Shown here: positions 9,224 to 17,685 of the stretch, one piece after another
How the letters are laid out: every line of letters begins with the position of its first letter
How positions within the stretch are numbered: position 1 is the stretch's first letter
Source: Lachnospiraceae bacterium
GTDB lineage: Bacteria > Bacillota > Clostridia > Lachnospirales > Lachnospiraceae
DNA length: 61,316 nt
Assembly: GCA_022791575.1 (NCBI GenBank)
Contig: JAAVZI010000042.1
Span: 1-61,316, forward strand
Reading direction: 5' to 3'
Position numbers and translations under genes: made by a program
Notes under the pieces: model-generated
The model's input: the letters and a program-made list of their open reading frames with translations, nothing else
The model's database searches: none
Told to the model about the DNA's origin: nothing

Positions 9224-9836
9224 GTTCGGTCGTTTCAATGGAGTGACCATTCTGATTATGGGCATTGTATGCCTGATTATGGGAATTATTCTAATGATTA
9301 ATCCAAAGTTTACTCTGACAGGGCTGTGCAGCGTAGTAGGTGCTGTTTTGCTGGTTCTGGGTGTGATTCTGCTGATTTTATATTTTGCGAAAGGAGAATA
9401 CAGAAATCATCAATCGTCGGATTTTGCAGTTACAATGTCCATGATTCTGGGAGGAATTATGGTTATGGTAAGAAAAGAAGATATCAGCGATATTTTTCCG
9501 CAATTTTTGGCAGTCTTTCTTATGCTCAGCGGAATTTTAAAAATGCAGCAGGCTATGGATTTGGTTGGATTTAAAAGCGAATCCTGGCTGGGACATTTTG
9601 TGATTGGACTTTTGATTTTGATTTTAAGCGGCCTGGTATTAGTGATTCCTGATGCTGGCTGGTTTAATGAGAAGGATCGGGTGCCTTTGTATATATGTAT
9701 TTTGTTGATAGCAGATGGAGCTTTGTCCATTCTTTGTCTGATTCATGCTACAGCCCGGAAGAATCAGTACCGTAAACAGCATCCCGAAGAATTTGTGGAG
9801 GTTATTGAAAGTTCCAGCGATCGACGGACAGAATAG
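9213..9836 (+). CDS. DUF308/HdeD-like membrane protein
   Basis: Small integral membrane protein of 207 residues with about six hydrophobic segments in pairs (near 10-30, 33-55, 70-90, 95-112, 120-142 and 150-175), as in the DUF308/HdeD family. The function is unknown; E. coli HdeD is linked to acid stress. It starts inside the miaB 3' end behind AAAGGAGG. The tail SSDRRTE lies inside the first, partial copy of the 36-bp repeat. The stop TAG is created by a one-base difference from the later copies; without it the frame would run on through three more repeat units. Confidence 0.75.
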   Translation: MKNKFGRFNGVTILIMGIVCLIMGIILMINPKFTLTGLCSVVGAVLLVLGVILLILYFAKGEYRNHQSSDFAVTMSMILGGIMVMVRKEDISDIFPQFLAVFLMLSGILKMQQAMDLVGFKSESWLGHFVIGLLILILSGLVLVIPDAGWFNEKDRVPLYICILLIADGALSILCLIHATARKNQYRKQHPEEFVEVIESSSDRRTE

Positions 9837-9938
9837 AAAGTCCCCCTCCCGATGGTCGGCGGACAGAAGTGGAAAGTCCCCCTCCCGATGGTCGGCGGAC
9901 AGAAGTGGAAAGTCCCCCTCCCGATGGTCGGCGGACAG
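9819..9938. repeat. 36-bp tandem repeat (3 full units plus partial)
   Basis: Three nearly identical 29-nt cores (9838-9866, 9874-9902 and 9910-9938) are spaced exactly 36 bp apart, preceded by a partial unit at 9819-9831. Each core can fold: GTCC pairs with GGAC, and CC..CC with GG..GG around a 4-nt loop. Related single cores lie at 13781-13809 and, on the minus strand, 51116-51143. Read in one frame, a unit encodes RRTEVESPPPDG without a stop. The array runs from the end of the DUF308 gene to 17 bp before the next start codon. Confidence 0.9.
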
Positions 9939-9955
9939 AAAGAGGACAATGAGAC

Positions 9956-11251
9956 ATGAGACAGGTAATTGTAATCGGTGCGGGAGCTTCCGGTATGATG
10001 GCGGCGGTGACAGCGGCACGTGCTGGGTGCAAGGTGATCATACTCGAACATACTGCAAGAAGCGGACGTAAGATTGAAATTACGGGAAATGGAAAATGTA
10101 ATTTTACAAATACCAGACAGGAACTTTCCTGCTACCATACACAGAAACCAGCATATGTGAAGCAGATTCTACAGCAATTTACAGTAGAGCAGACTTTAGA
10201 ATTTTTTGAAGACCTGGGTATTGTTCCCAAATGCAAAAATGGTTATTATTACCCTTACAGCGGGCAGGCACAGGCAGTTTCACAGGCTCTGAGGCGGGAA
10301 GCAGAGCGGCTTCGGGTAAGATTTGCCTGTAATATGCGGATCATAAATATTAAAAAAGAACATATGTTCTGTGTTGAAACAGAATCTATTTCTCTGCCAG
10401 AGAAACAGAAAAAAAATATTCGCTGCAAATCAAAAGAACACTCTTCCGAACAAAGCCATTCAAGGTATACGTATACCGCAGATGCAGTGATTCTGGCAAC
10501 GGGTTCAAAGGCAGCCTCTTTTACTGGTTCGGACGGAAGTGGATATGTCCTGGCAGAAAAGCTGGGACATACAATCCGCAAGCCGCTGCCTGCACTGGTA
10601 CAGCTGCAGTGTACAGAGAAAGAAACGGCTCTTCTGGCTGGACTTCGAGCGGAGGGAAGCGTGACTCTCTATATTGACGGAAAGCCTTTTGAAAAGGAAT
10701 TCGGTGAAATCCAGTTTATTAATAATGGGCTATCTGGAATCCCCATTTTTCAAATTAGCTCTCATGGAGCACGTGCGTTAGCAGAAGGAAAACAGGTAGC
10801 AGTCCGGGTGAATTTTCTGTCTGGGACCGGGTGGAAATCCATACCAGAGCAGTTGGAAATGCGAAAAAGAAAGCTAAAGCATACAGCTGTCAGCCAATTT
10901 TTATGTGGCCTGCTTCATGAGCGGGCAATTAAGGCTTTGTGTAAAAAAATGGATATCAAAGGAAATCAACCTGTGGAAACATTAGAGAATTCTCAATGGA
11001 ACCAGCTGACAGAACTATTGCAGGCATGGGAATTTCCTATTACTAAGACGGGGTCCTATGACCAAGCTCAGGTTTGTAGCGGCGGTGTGGTATTTGATCA
11101 GTTAGAAGAGGGTACATTAGAATCCCGGCTGCTGCCAGGTCTGTATTTTGCAGGAGAAATACTGGATGTAGATGGTATATGCGGTGGCTATAATCTGCAG
11201 TGGGCATGGACAAGCGGTTATGTAGCTGGTACAAAGGCAGCGGAAGGTTAA
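9956..11251 (+). CDS. NAD(P)/FAD-dependent oxidoreductase, HI0933/BaiN family
   Basis: Flavoprotein of 431 residues. The N-terminal dinucleotide-binding motif is VIGAGASGMMAA (residues 5-16), and the family signature GRKIEITGNGKCNFTN follows near residue 40. A C-terminal FAD-binding stretch (LYFAGEILDVDGICGGYN) matches the HI0933/YhiN/BaiN family. One member, BaiN of Clostridium scindens, has been implicated in bile-acid dehydroxylation, but most homologues have no proven substrate, so I assign no reaction. The ATG at 9956 follows AGAGGA, which sits right after the last 36-bp repeat unit. Confidence 0.88.
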   Translation: MRQVIVIGAGASGMMAAVTAARAGCKVIILEHTARSGRKIEITGNGKCNFTNTRQELSCYHTQKPAYVKQILQQFTVEQTLEFFEDLGIVPKCKNGYYYPYSGQAQAVSQALRREAERLRVRFACNMRIINIKKEHMFCVETESISLPEKQKKNIRCKSKEHSSEQSHSRYTYTADAVILATGSKAASFTGSDGSGYVLAEKLGHTIRKPLPALVQLQCTEKETALLAGLRAEGSVTLYIDGKPFEKEFGEIQFINNGLSGIPIFQISSHGARALAEGKQVAVRVNFLSGTGWKSIPEQLEMRKRKLKHTAVSQFLCGLLHERAIKALCKKMDIKGNQPVETLENSQWNQLTELLQAWEFPITKTGSYDQAQVCSGGVVFDQLEEGTLESRLLPGLYFAGEILDVDGICGGYNLQWAWTSGYVAGTKAAEG

Positions 11252-11256
11252 GAATT

Positions 11257-12924
11257 ATGATTAGAATTCAGCAGTTAAAATTGAAAATTCCACATACACA
11301 GCAGCAGTTAGAGCAGGCTGTCAGAAAGGTTCTGCGTTTAAAAAAGGAGACGGTTCATTTTGAGATCGTCCGTCAGTCCTTAGATGCCAGAAAGAAACCA
11401 GAGCTTTACTATGTATACACAATTGATATTGAGGTAGATACCTTTTCCAGCAGCCAGCATACCAAAAAAGAAGATTTTCATGTTTCAGAGAAAAAGCTGG
11501 TTGAAAGATGCCGCAATAAACAGGTTTCTCTTATAGAGAAAAAGAGCTATCAGTTTCCAGAACCGCCCCAGCCAGGAGCATGTTCGGATTCAGGCAGCGA
11601 CAGGCCGAAACGATTAAACCATCCGCCGGTTATTGTTGGGACAGGTCCTGCCGGTTTATTCTGCGGTCTTATGCTTGCCAGGCATGGATACAGGCCTGTT
11701 ATACTGGAGCGTGGCCAACAGGTGGAGCAGCGCCAAAAAGATGTAGAAACATTCTGGAGGGAAGGACGGCTGAATCCGGAATCTAATGTGCAGTTCGGAG
11801 AAGGCGGTGCCGGAACATTTTCAGACGGCAAGCTGAATACTCTGGTGAAGGACAGCCAGGGAAGGAATCGGAAAGTACTGGAGGAATTTGTTAAAGCTGG
11901 AGCCAAGAAGGAAATATTGTATCAAAATAAGCCGCATTTGGGAACGGATGTATTAAGAACGATTGTCACGAATATCAGGCAGGAAATCCTTGCATTGGGA
12001 GGGACTTTTCATTTCGGAGCCAGGGTAAGCGGGCTGTCAGTGGAAGGAAATCAGATTTGTGAAGTGATTGTAAATGACAACTGGCAGATTCCGGCAGATA
12101 TCGTTGTGCTGGCCATCGGCCACAGTGCGAGAGATACCTTTTCCATGTTGAAGAAGCTGGGTGTGCCTATGCAGGCGAAACCATTTGCAGTGGGGGTGCG
12201 TGTAGAACATCCCCAGAGTCAGATTAACCAGTTCCAGTATGGAAGCGGGCAGCAGGAATTTCTGGAAGCTGCGGATTATAAGCTGACGGCTAAGGCTGGA
12301 AATGGCCGGGGCGTTTATACCTTCTGTATGTGTCCCGGCGGTTATGTGGTAAATGCTTCTTCGGAAGAGGGGAGGCTTTGTGTTAACGGAATGAGTTATA
12401 GCGGTCGTGACGGTGAAAATGCCAACAGCGCCATTATTGTTACGGTTGAACCGCAGGATTTTGGCAGCCAGGATGTGCTTGCAGGTGTAGAATTCCAAAG
12501 AAAACTGGAAGAGCGGACATACCGGCAGGGGCAGGGCAGAATACCAGTTCAGCTGTATAAAGATTTTAAAACAAACACCAGTTCGAAGGGGTTTGGAGAA
12601 ATCAGGCCGAATATGAAGGGACAATATCGTCTTTCCAATGTACGGGAAATATTTCCAGAATTCGTTGGTGAAGCGATTATAGATGGTATGGAGCAGTTTA
12701 ATCAGAAGATGAAGGGCTTTGCAAGAGAAGACTGTCTGCTCTCAGGCATAGAAAGCCGGACTTCCTCTCCAGTGAGAATTCTGCGTAATGAAGAACTGGA
12801 AAGTACAATCCGGGGGCTATATCCCTGCGGAGAAGGAGCCGGTTACGCCGGAGGAATTACATCTGCTGCTATGGACGGTCTGCGGGTGGCAGAAGTAATA
12901 GCACAGCATTATTTTGGAGGATAG
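11257..12924 (+). CDS. FAD-dependent dehydrogenase, COG2509 family
   Basis: Predicted 555-residue flavoprotein. A small N-terminal alpha/beta domain (about 1-90) precedes a dinucleotide-binding motif VIVGTGPAGLFCGL near residue 130. A glycine-rich segment (FGEGGAGTFSDGKLN) follows, with a C-terminal FAD motif ending GYAGGITSAAMDGL. This layout is typical of uncharacterised COG2509 dehydrogenases. I chose the ATG at 11257 because GGAAGG lies about 9 nt upstream and families begin MIRIxQLKL. An upstream in-frame ATG at 11200 would overlap the previous gene by 52 bp. It follows that gene by 5 bp and precedes proB by 3 bp, so an operon is likely. Confidence 0.87.
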   Translation: MIRIQQLKLKIPHTQQQLEQAVRKVLRLKKETVHFEIVRQSLDARKKPELYYVYTIDIEVDTFSSSQHTKKEDFHVSEKKLVERCRNKQVSLIEKKSYQFPEPPQPGACSDSGSDRPKRLNHPPVIVGTGPAGLFCGLMLARHGYRPVILERGQQVEQRQKDVETFWREGRLNPESNVQFGEGGAGTFSDGKLNTLVKDSQGRNRKVLEEFVKAGAKKEILYQNKPHLGTDVLRTIVTNIRQEILALGGTFHFGARVSGLSVEGNQICEVIVNDNWQIPADIVVLAIGHSARDTFSMLKKLGVPMQAKPFAVGVRVEHPQSQINQFQYGSGQQEFLEAADYKLTAKAGNGRGVYTFCMCPGGYVVNASSEEGRLCVNGMSYSGRDGENANSAIIVTVEPQDFGSQDVLAGVEFQRKLEERTYRQGQGRIPVQLYKDFKTNTSSKGFGEIRPNMKGQYRLSNVREIFPEFVGEAIIDGMEQFNQKMKGFAREDCLLSGIESRTSSPVRILRNEELESTIRGLYPCGEGAGYAGGITSAAMDGLRVAEVIAQHYFGG

Positions 12925-12927
12925 ATT

Positions 12928-13776
12928 ATGAAATATCGGGAATTACTTAAGAGTAAAAATAGAATTGTGGTGAAAATTGGTTCTTCATCCCTGACCCATG
13001 CAGAGACAGGAATGCTAAACCATGTCAAGCTGGACCGTCTGGTACGGGAGCTGGCTAATCTGAGAAATATGGGAAAGGACGTGATACTGGTGTCATCCGG
13101 TGCCATTGCCGTGGGCAGAAAGACAATGGGTATCAAAAGACGTCCGGAAACCATGGCAGAAAAGCAGGCATGTGCAGCGATTGGACAGGGTCGCCTGATG
13201 ATGATATACGAGAAAATATTTGCCGAATACAACCAGATTACGGCTCAGATCCTCATGACCAAAAATACAATCAGCGATAATCTAAACCGAATGAATGCCC
13301 ACAATACCATAACCAAGCTGCTGGAAATGGGAGTCATTCCCATTGTAAATGAAAACGATACCGTATCCACATATGAAGTGGAATTCGGCGACAATGATAC
13401 GTTATCTGCAATTGTTGCGGCGTTGGTGGAGGCAGATCTGCTCATATTGCTGTCAGATATTGACGGATTATTTACAGATGATCCCAATACCAATAAAGAG
13501 GCCAAATTTATTGATTTAGTAGAAGAATTAGATGAGAAACTGCTGGAAATGGGAAAGGAGTCTACCGGAAGCAGTGTAGGGACCGGCGGTATGGCAACCA
13601 AACTAACAGCAGCCCGAATTGCAACAGCAGCCGGGGCAGATATGGTTATAGCTAATGGAGAGGATGTCTCTGTCCTTCATAGGATTGTAGAAGGGATGGA
13701 AGAGAATACAGGAACGCTGTTTTTGGCAAATAAGAAAGAGGATTTCTTTTTAATTGATTATGTAGAACGCTTATAA
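12928..13776 (+). CDS. proB: glutamate 5-kinase (short form, no PUA domain)
   Basis: Phosphorylates glutamate at the gamma-carboxylate, the first step of proline synthesis. The amino-acid kinase domain is clear: VVKIGSSSLT near residue 15, VSSGAIAVG near 55, VPIVNENDTV near 135 and GTGGMATKLTAA near 215. At 282 residues it lacks the C-terminal PUA domain of the roughly 370-residue E. coli enzyme, as do other short bacterial ProB proteins. It lies 3 bp after the COG2509 gene. proA is 1.9 kb downstream, with three unrelated genes and a palindromic repeat between them. Confidence 0.95.
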   Translation: MKYRELLKSKNRIVVKIGSSSLTHAETGMLNHVKLDRLVRELANLRNMGKDVILVSSGAIAVGRKTMGIKRRPETMAEKQACAAIGQGRLMMIYEKIFAEYNQITAQILMTKNTISDNLNRMNAHNTITKLLEMGVIPIVNENDTVSTYEVEFGDNDTLSAIVAALVEADLLILLSDIDGLFTDDPNTNKEAKFIDLVEELDEKLLEMGKESTGSSVGTGGMATKLTAARIATAAGADMVIANGEDVSVLHRIVEGMEENTGTLFLANKKEDFFLIDYVERL

Positions 13777-13780
13777 TTGG

Positions 13781-13809
13781 AAGTCCCCCTCCTAAAGGTC
13801 GGCGGACAG
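13781..13809. repeat. single copy of the 29-nt hairpin repeat
   Basis: AAGTCCCCCTCC-TAAA-GGTCGGCGGACAG matches the cores at 9838-9938 except in the 4-nt loop. It begins 4 bp after the proB stop and ends 20 bp before the patatin start. Confidence 0.85.
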
Positions 13810-13829
13810 TGTGAAAGGAAGGATTAGGA

Positions 13830-14705
13830 ATGGCTTTAAAAGCAGGTCTAATATTAGAAGGCGGAAGTAACCGCGGAGTATTTACCAGCGGAGTGCTGGA
13901 CTATTTTATGGAGCAGAACTGTTATATTCCGAATGTAGCAGGAGTATCGGCAGGGAGCTGTAATTTATTGGGGTATGTCTCCCAGCAACAAGGACGTACC
14001 AAACGGTGTATGATTGATTTTCTGCGTGCAGGTCAGTACGCAGGTGTACGTTATATTGTAAAGCAGAAGAGTATTTTTGATATGGATCTGATCTTTGATA
14101 TATTTCCTAATGCAGTCATTCCCTTTGATTATAAGACCTATTTTCAGTCCCGACAGAAGAGCTGGTTAGTTACAACAAACTGTCAGACGGGCAAAGCGGA
14201 ATATCTGGATGAACGGGCAGACAAAAAGCGGCTTATGAGTATCTGCAGAGCTAGCTGCAGCATTCCCATTGTTTCGCCTACCGTAGAAGTGGATGGAATT
14301 CCTATGCTAGACGGCGGTATGGCAGATTCTATTCCACTGCGTTTTATGGTTAAGCAGGGCTGTAACCGAAATGTACTGATACTTACGAGACAGAAGGGAT
14401 ACCGGAAAAGTCCGTCCAGGCGCAACAATCGTGTATCCACTTTCTTATACGGCAGAAAGTATCCCAATCTGGTAAGGACCATTAAACGCCGCTACCTGAT
14501 GTATAACCGTACGATGGAGCTGATAGAGAGGCTGGAAGAGGAAGGAAAGATCTTCGTCATCCGTCCCCAGGTGCCGGTTATAAGCAGTATGGAGCATGAC
14601 CCAGAAATATTGCAGAAATTTTATGACCATGGCTATTCCTATGCGGCAGAGTTATACCCGGCCATGATGGAATTTTTAAAAGGATGTGAGATTTATGACG
14701 GATGA
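13830..14705 (+). CDS. patatin-like phospholipase family protein
   Basis: Serine acyl hydrolase of the patatin family, 291 residues, probably cytoplasmic. The oxyanion motif GGSNRG sits at residues 11-16. The nucleophile elbow GVSAGS is near residue 42, and the dyad aspartate is in LDGGMADSIPL near residue 160. The spacing suits the small bacterial YjjU-type group. The natural lipid substrate is unknown. Its 3' end overlaps the DUF896 gene by 11 bp. Confidence 0.88.
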   Translation: MALKAGLILEGGSNRGVFTSGVLDYFMEQNCYIPNVAGVSAGSCNLLGYVSQQQGRTKRCMIDFLRAGQYAGVRYIVKQKSIFDMDLIFDIFPNAVIPFDYKTYFQSRQKSWLVTTNCQTGKAEYLDERADKKRLMSICRASCSIPIVSPTVEVDGIPMLDGGMADSIPLRFMVKQGCNRNVLILTRQKGYRKSPSRRNNRVSTFLYGRKYPNLVRTIKRRYLMYNRTMELIERLEEEGKIFVIRPQVPVISSMEHDPEILQKFYDHGYSYAAELYPAMMEFLKGCEIYDG

Positions 14706-14916
14706 AAAAATACAACGGATCAATGAACTGGCCCGAAAGTCCAAAGCGGAAGGCTTGACCAGTGCAGAGAGGGAAGAACAGGCGCTGCTCCGTCAGGAAT
14801 TCCTGGCAAATGTACGTGCCAATCTGAAGGCGCAGCTGAACAATATTTCTATTGAAAATGAAGATGGAACCATTACGAATCTGGGTGAGAAATTTGGAAA
14901 CAAAGGCGGACATTAG
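14695..14916 (+). CDS. DUF896 (YnzC-like) small protein
   Basis: Small 73-residue protein matching the YnzC/DUF896 family of Firmicutes: a helical hairpin with KIQRINELARKSKAEGLT followed by REEQALLRQEFL. I chose the ATG at 14695 because AAAAGGATG lies 8 nt upstream; a GTG at 14686 is in frame but badly placed. B. subtilis YnzC is a short helical protein expressed under SOS control, and its molecular role is not established. The start lies inside the end of the patatin gene and the end overlaps the next gene. Confidence 0.85.
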   Translation: MTDEKIQRINELARKSKAEGLTSAEREEQALLRQEFLANVRANLKAQLNNISIENEDGTITNLGEKFGNKGGH

Positions 14917-15427
14917 AAAACGAATATTAAGTCTAAGACTGGAACAACCTCAGGAAGAGCAAAATAAAAGAAGCCAGGAAATTCAAAAAAGAATACTAAA
15001 TAATAAACATTTTTGTACATCCGAATGGATTTTCCTATATATGGCTTATAAAGCGGAAGTACAGACAGAAATGCTGCTGGAACAGGCGCTTAAGATGGGA
15101 AAGCGGGTTGCGCTTCCCAAGGTAGAGGATACAACCATGGATTTCTATGAAATAAGATCTAAAATAGAAGTGCAGCCAGGGTATTTTGGAATATTAGAAC
15201 CTATAACTTCTGATAAAGTCAATACCGGCCAGGGATTTATGGCAGTGCCGGGAGTCGCATTCTCGAAAGATGGCTATCGCCTGGGATATGGAAAAGGCTT
15301 TTATGACAGATATTTAGCCCGGTTTCCGGGCATTTATTCATGCGGTCTTGCGTTCAGCTGTCAGATGCTGGAGAATCTGCCAGTTCAAAAACATGATCGA
15401 AAACTGGACGAGGTCGTATATGTTTAG
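14894..15427 (+). CDS. 5-formyltetrahydrofolate cyclo-ligase
   Basis: Converts 5-formyl-THF to 5,10-methenyl-THF with ATP. The C-terminal signature RLGYGKGFYDRYL (near residue 135) and the N-terminal KADIRKRILSLR identify the family. I favour a TTG start at 14894 with GGTGAG 4 nt upstream, because homologues begin just before this lysine-rich helix. GTG 14885 and ATG 14852 are in-frame alternatives, so the start is uncertain. The stop codon TAG at 15425-15427 forms the first three bases of a repeat half-arm. Confidence 0.88.
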   Translation: METKADIRKRILSLRLEQPQEEQNKRSQEIQKRILNNKHFCTSEWIFLYMAYKAEVQTEMLLEQALKMGKRVALPKVEDTTMDFYEIRSKIEVQPGYFGILEPITSDKVNTGQGFMAVPGVAFSKDGYRLGYGKGFYDRYLARFPGIYSCGLAFSCQMLENLPVQKHDRKLDEVVYV

Positions 15428-15470
15428 GTGATTGCGAGAGTTGTTATCAGGGCGACGAGTTTGAACAATT
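15425..15470. repeat. isolated half-arm of the 143-nt palindrome family
   Basis: This stretch (TAGGTGATTGCGAGAGTT, then GGGCGACGAGTTTGAACAA) closely matches the outer arm of the palindrome at 15489-15631, but has no partner arm of its own. It overlaps the stop codon of the previous gene. Confidence 0.75.
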
Positions 15471-15488
15471 GCCTAATATTACCTAGAA

Positions 15489-15631
15489 TAGGTATTTGCA
15501 AAACTCTTATTTCAATGTCAGAGTTTGGGCAATAGATACAAAAATGTAGCGAATTAAAAACGTCTTTGAGCGGAATTTTTGTATCTATTGTTCAAACTCG
15601 TCGCCTTGAATACAACTTTCGCAATTATCTA
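15489..15631 (+). repeat. 143-nt palindromic repeat element, copy A
   Basis: Imperfect palindrome with arms of about 57 nt. The inner stem is perfect over 16 bp (15530-15545 with 15575-15590). The apical region GAATTAAAAACGTCTTTGA is shared by all three copies. Copy B at 29547-29689 is the same element in reverse orientation, with about 95% identity by eye. Between the cyclo-ligase gene and proA. Confidence 0.9.
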
Positions 15632-15661
15632 TTACCTAGAATTATAAAAGGAGAGGATAAC

Positions 15662-16915
15662 ATGACATCATTAACTGAAATTGGACAGCTGGCAAAGGAA
15701 GCAGAGGTGACTGTGAGGAACCTTTCTACCAATATGAAAAATCAGGCCTTAGCAGCTACTGCCCGAATATTGACGGAACATGCAGAACAGATTCTGCAAG
15801 CCAATGAGGTAGATATACGGATTGCGAAGGAAAATCATATGAAAGAAGGTCTTGTAGACCGTCTGCTATTGACAAAGGAACGGATTGAAGCGATGGCGGA
15901 AGGGTTACAGCAGATCATTGCTCTTGACGACCCGGTTGGTGAAGTGCTGCAGATGAAGCAGCGGCCCAATGGATTGATGATCGGCCAGAAGCGGGTGCCA
16001 TTGGGGGTGATTGGTATCATCTACGAATCCCGTCCTAATGTAACAGCCGATGCATTCGGACTTTGCTTTAAAACTGGTAATGCAGTCATATTAAGAGGGG
16101 GAAGCGATGCCATTCATTCCAATATGGCCATTGTCCGGCTGATTCGTCAAGCACTGCAGCAGTGCCAGCTGCCGGAGGATGCTATTCAGCTGATTGAGGA
16201 TACCAGCCGGGAGACGGCCGCGGCATTGATGAAATTAAATCAATATGTGGATGTCCTGATACCAAGAGGTGGAGCCGGATTGATCCGTACAGTGGTAGAA
16301 AACAGTACCGTGCCGGTAATTGAGACTGGTACGGGAAACTGTCATATCTATGTAGACGAAACAGCGGATCTGGATATGGCAGTACGTATTGTGGTAAATG
16401 CTAAGACACAGCGGATCGGTGTCTGCAATGCCTGTGAATCGCTGATCGTGCATGAAACAATCGTTCAGGAGTTTATGCCCAGACTGGCTCAGGCAATAAA
16501 AGAAAATGGAAAGCCAGTAGAAATAAGGGGCGATGAAAAGGTAAGAAATGCTTTGTTGGATGCAGTAGAGGCAGCAGAGGAGGACTGGGGCCGTGAGTAT
16601 CTGGATTATATTCTATCTGCAAAAACTGTACCGGATATAGAGACTGCGATTGCACATATCAATTGCTATAATACTGGCCATTCAGAATCCATCGTAACCA
16701 GTGATTACCAAAATGCACAGAAATTTTTGAATGAAATCGATGCGGCAGCTGTCTACGTCAATGCTTCAACCCGGTTTACCGACGGTTTTGAATTTGGATT
16801 TGGCGCGGAGATTGGTATCAGTACACAAAAACTTCATGCAAGAGGTCCTATGGGGCTGCTTGCACTGACAACAACTAAGTATATAATTTACGGCAATGGA
16901 CAAATCCGCGAATAG
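15662..16915 (+). CDS. proA: gamma-glutamyl phosphate reductase
   Basis: NADPH-dependent reduction of gamma-glutamyl phosphate to glutamate semialdehyde, the second step of proline synthesis. Its 417 residues are normal for ProA. The catalytic cysteine lies in [12 protein letters not shown] near residue 255, with the GGSDAIHSN region upstream. The correct start is the ATG at 15662 behind AAAGGAGAGG. The frame stays open back to 15566, but that part is the palindromic repeat, not coding sequence. proB lies 1.9 kb upstream. Confidence 0.95.
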   Translation: MTSLTEIGQLAKEAEVTVRNLSTNMKNQALAATARILTEHAEQILQANEVDIRIAKENHMKEGLVDRLLLTKERIEAMAEGLQQIIALDDPVGEVLQMKQRPNGLMIGQKRVPLGVIGIIYESRPNVTADAFGLCFKTGNAVILRGGSDAIHSNMAIVRLIRQALQQCQLPEDAIQLIEDTSRETAAALMKLNQYVDVLIPRGGAGLIRTVVENSTVPVIETGTGNCHIYVDETADLDMAVRIVVNAKTQRIGVCNACESLIVHETIVQEFMPRLAQAIKENGKPVEIRGDEKVRNALLDAVEAAEEDWGREYLDYILSAKTVPDIETAIAHINCYNTGHSESIVTSDYQNAQKFLNEIDAAAVYVNASTRFTDGFEFGFGAEIGISTQKLHARGPMGLLALTTTKYIIYGNGQIRE

Positions 16916-16945
16916 AAAATAGAAATATATAACAGGAAAAGTGAT

Positions 16946-17602
16946 ATGAAAGAAAAGAAGAAAAATACCGATATACAAAATAAAGACAAAACCAAGAAGG
17001 AGGGAAAAAAGGACAAGATTCTATTCGGAGCTGCTCTGCTGGTCATACTTGCGGTCAGTATTTTGACTGCCAATATCAATATGCAGGAAAAAGTAAGTAC
17101 TTTTTTTAAAACTATATGGAATAATGGACAGGAAGCAGTTAAGGAAGCCCAAAACGTAAAAACCTTGTCAAAGGGTGCACATGCAGAGATTAAAAATACA
17201 CAGACGGCCCATCTTGTAGAAATTTATCAGGTATTGGGAAAAGAGATGGATGAACAACAGGCGGTAGCTGTCCTGCAGGAAGTAAAAACTCTGGCATACC
17301 ATGGCAAAAGGCAGGGAATGTCCGCCAGCAGTAAAGAGATAGATTCTTGTATTAGTACAATCAAACAAAAGCTGAAAGATGCAGATCAGTCCCAATACAA
17401 CCGCATGGTAAAACGATATGGGGACGAAGATGACTACTGGACAATCCTTGAAGAGGAAGTCAGGGAGTATGTTGTCTCAGAAAAGGTAAAGGAGGAGAAG
17501 CGGGCTGAATTAAAGAAAAAGAAGGATGTAGATGTTGAAAAGGAACTGCAGGAATATCTGGATGAAATTGTTGGTTATGAAAATTTTCAAAAGATAAATT
17601 AA
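16946..17602 (+). CDS. membrane-anchored protein of unknown function
   Basis: 218 residues. A very basic N-terminus (about 12 Lys in 27 residues) precedes one transmembrane helix at about 28-46. The rest is a soluble, largely helical domain rich in Glu and Lys, presumably outside the membrane. I recognise no family. It sits 30 bp after proA and just before the basic low-complexity protein, so it may share the proA transcript. Confidence 0.6.
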   Translation: MKEKKKNTDIQNKDKTKKEGKKDKILFGAALLVILAVSILTANINMQEKVSTFFKTIWNNGQEAVKEAQNVKTLSKGAHAEIKNTQTAHLVEIYQVLGKEMDEQQAVAVLQEVKTLAYHGKRQGMSASSKEIDSCISTIKQKLKDADQSQYNRMVKRYGDEDDYWTILEEEVREYVVSEKVKEEKRAELKKKKDVDVEKELQEYLDEIVGYENFQKIN

Positions 17603-17685
17603 TGGAACATTGAAACAGTCAAAATAAAAGCAAAAATAATTTGAGAGGAGACAAGACGGCAGAACCGTCAAAAGAAAAAAGAGAG

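Noticed and set aside
9838-9938. Possible CRISPR array
   Set aside because: The 36-bp units are contiguous, with no unique spacers between them and no cas genes nearby.
9639-10138. Several overlapping ORFs on both strands through the repeat array
   Set aside because: They arise because the 36-bp period is a multiple of three and stop-free. None has a ribosome site or family match.
12037-12624. 195-residue antisense ORF in the COG2509 gene
   Set aside because: Wholly antisense to a well-supported flavoprotein gene, with no initiation site and no recognisable domain.
15566-15661. N-terminal extension of ProA
   Set aside because: It is the palindromic repeat read in frame. A proper ribosome site precedes the ATG at 15662, where homologues start.
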